A DNA stretch of 64,000 bases from Azonexus sp. (GTDB lineage Bacteria; Pseudomonadota; Gammaproteobacteria; Burkholderiales; Rhodocyclaceae): the NCBI RefSeq assembly GCF_023150235.1, contig NZ_JAKLLH010000018.1, forward strand, positions 1 through 64,000, written 5' to 3'. Positions within the stretch are counted from its first letter, which is position 1. Each line of letters begins with the position of its first letter. The notes under the pieces are model-generated. The model made no database searches. It was given only the letters and a program-made list of their open reading frames with translations, and was not told the origin of the DNA. This document shows positions 63,650 through 64,000 of this stretch, piece after piece. The position numbers and the translations under genes were made by a program.

Positions 63650-63982
63650 TTACGCAAAAATCGGAGCGACTTTGGCGAGCACCTCATCAAGCACTGACTG
63701 GGGCACGCTTTCAAGTTTGCGACCATGACGAGAACCAATATCCAACGCACGGGGCTGGTCGCAACGTACAACGCCTGTTGTTTGCGTACCTGAACCCATC
63801 AGGGAAACAGCAAAGCCAGCCGTGCGCGCAAAATTGCCGCCGCTGGTGATAGGTAGCACGACGGGGGTTCGTGTCAGCCGGTTGAACGCCGTCGGTGACA
63901 CCACCAGTACCGGACGCGTACCTTGCTGCTCATGACCCGAGGTTGGATCAAGTGAAACAAGATAGATGTCGCCACGCTCCAT
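63650..63982 (-). CDS. PemK/MazF-family toxin (endoribonuclease)
   Basis: The 110-residue protein has MazF/PemK features: RGDIYLVSLDPTSGHEQQGT, RPVLVVSPTAFNRLT, VVLPITSGGNFARTAGFAVS, TGVVRCDQPRALD and a C-terminal VLDEVLAKVAPIF. The family cuts mRNA at short motifs. The start (ATG 63982) overlaps by one base the stop of an upstream frame (TAATG) that leaves the window, presumably the MazE/PemI/ChpS-like antitoxin. Confidence 0.92.
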   Translation of the reverse strand: MERGDIYLVSLDPTSGHEQQGTRPVLVVSPTAFNRLTRTPVVLPITSGGNFARTAGFAVSLMGSGTQTTGVVRCDQPRALDIGSRHGRKLESVPQSVLDEVLAKVAPIFA

Positions 63983-64000
63983 TACAACAACTCACTACCG
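63982..64000 (-). CDS. Probable antitoxin of the PemK/MazF pair, last codons only
   Basis: Only GSELL-stop is visible at the right edge, with the TAA sharing a base with the toxin ATG. Type II antitoxin genes normally precede the toxin in this way; the identity is inferred from position. Confidence 0.4.

Overview
The window reads as chromosome of a high-GC denitrifying betaproteobacterium, most likely Rhodocyclales (Dechloromonas/Azospira-like). This is inferred from the gene set: cytochrome cd1 nitrite reductase with a heme d1 pathway, a Sec-type (clade II) N2O reductase, tandem cyanophycin synthetases, a PPi-dependent phosphofructokinase beside a H+-pyrophosphatase, and CcoG. No taxonomic marker gene is present, so the placement is by gene content only.

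Layout. 0-0.8 kb: the N-terminal part of a P4-type integrase runs off the left edge beside tRNA-Leu(CAA), so a genomic island probably lies to the left. 0.8-8.8 kb: cobA/nirE diverges from nirS, with a perfect FNR/DNR box between them. Then follow a diheme EB_dh-type cytochrome, a cupredoxin, nirC, nirF, nirDL, nirG and nirH, mostly overlapping by a few bases. 9-16.9 kb, opposite strand: a cyanophycin block (cphA, cphA', a DUF1854 protein, an ABC exporter-type protein) splits the heme d1 genes. 17-19.9 kb: nirJ and nirN finish the d1 set. 20-23.6 kb: a two-gene module encodes a lipoprotein that fuses TPRs to a secretin domain, and a secreted coiled-coil-like protein with four [YF]PCGxxxC loops; I cannot assign it to a described system. 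23.7-24.3 kb: a structured-RNA/group II intron remnant without reverse transcriptase. 24.3-32.1 kb: a HIT protein, nosZ, a Fis-type HTH protein, an ankyrin protein, a Crp/Fnr regulator overlapping a MocR-type regulator, and norEF-like genes.

32.5-58 kb is mainly core chromosome: L,D-transpeptidase, fused SpmAB-like protein, rluE, DUF192, ubiC, response regulator, sodB, xseA, exbBD-lpxK-trm112-kdsB, adk, pfp, hppA, DUF47-pit, ccoG, a PAS/sigma-54 activator, thioesterase, EF-hand protein, an OmpR-type two-component pair, PEBP protein, murJ and tRNA-Thr(CGT). 58.2-64 kb is accessory: a second group II intron remnant directly after the tRNA-Thr terminator, an OGT/SPINDLY-like glycosyltransferase and a GT4 enzyme, a REP-associated tyrosine transposase, and decaying toxin-antitoxin type genes separated by repeated TGACCCTGACCCCTTT tracts.

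How genes work together. NirS makes NO from nitrite. CobA, NirDL/G/H, NirJ, NirF and NirN build and deliver heme d1. The cytochromes and cupredoxin plausibly carry electrons to NirS. NosZ finishes N2O reduction, and NorEF-like proteins hint at NO reduction encoded elsewhere. PFP, H+-PPase and Pit/DUF47 sit together and suggest PPi/phosphate economy. The most unusual signal that gene annotation does not explain is a dispersed SalI-centred palindrome, CACGGTCGACCGTG, extended to 20-24 bp of perfect symmetry at three intergenic sites and present in shorter form elsewhere, including inside genes.
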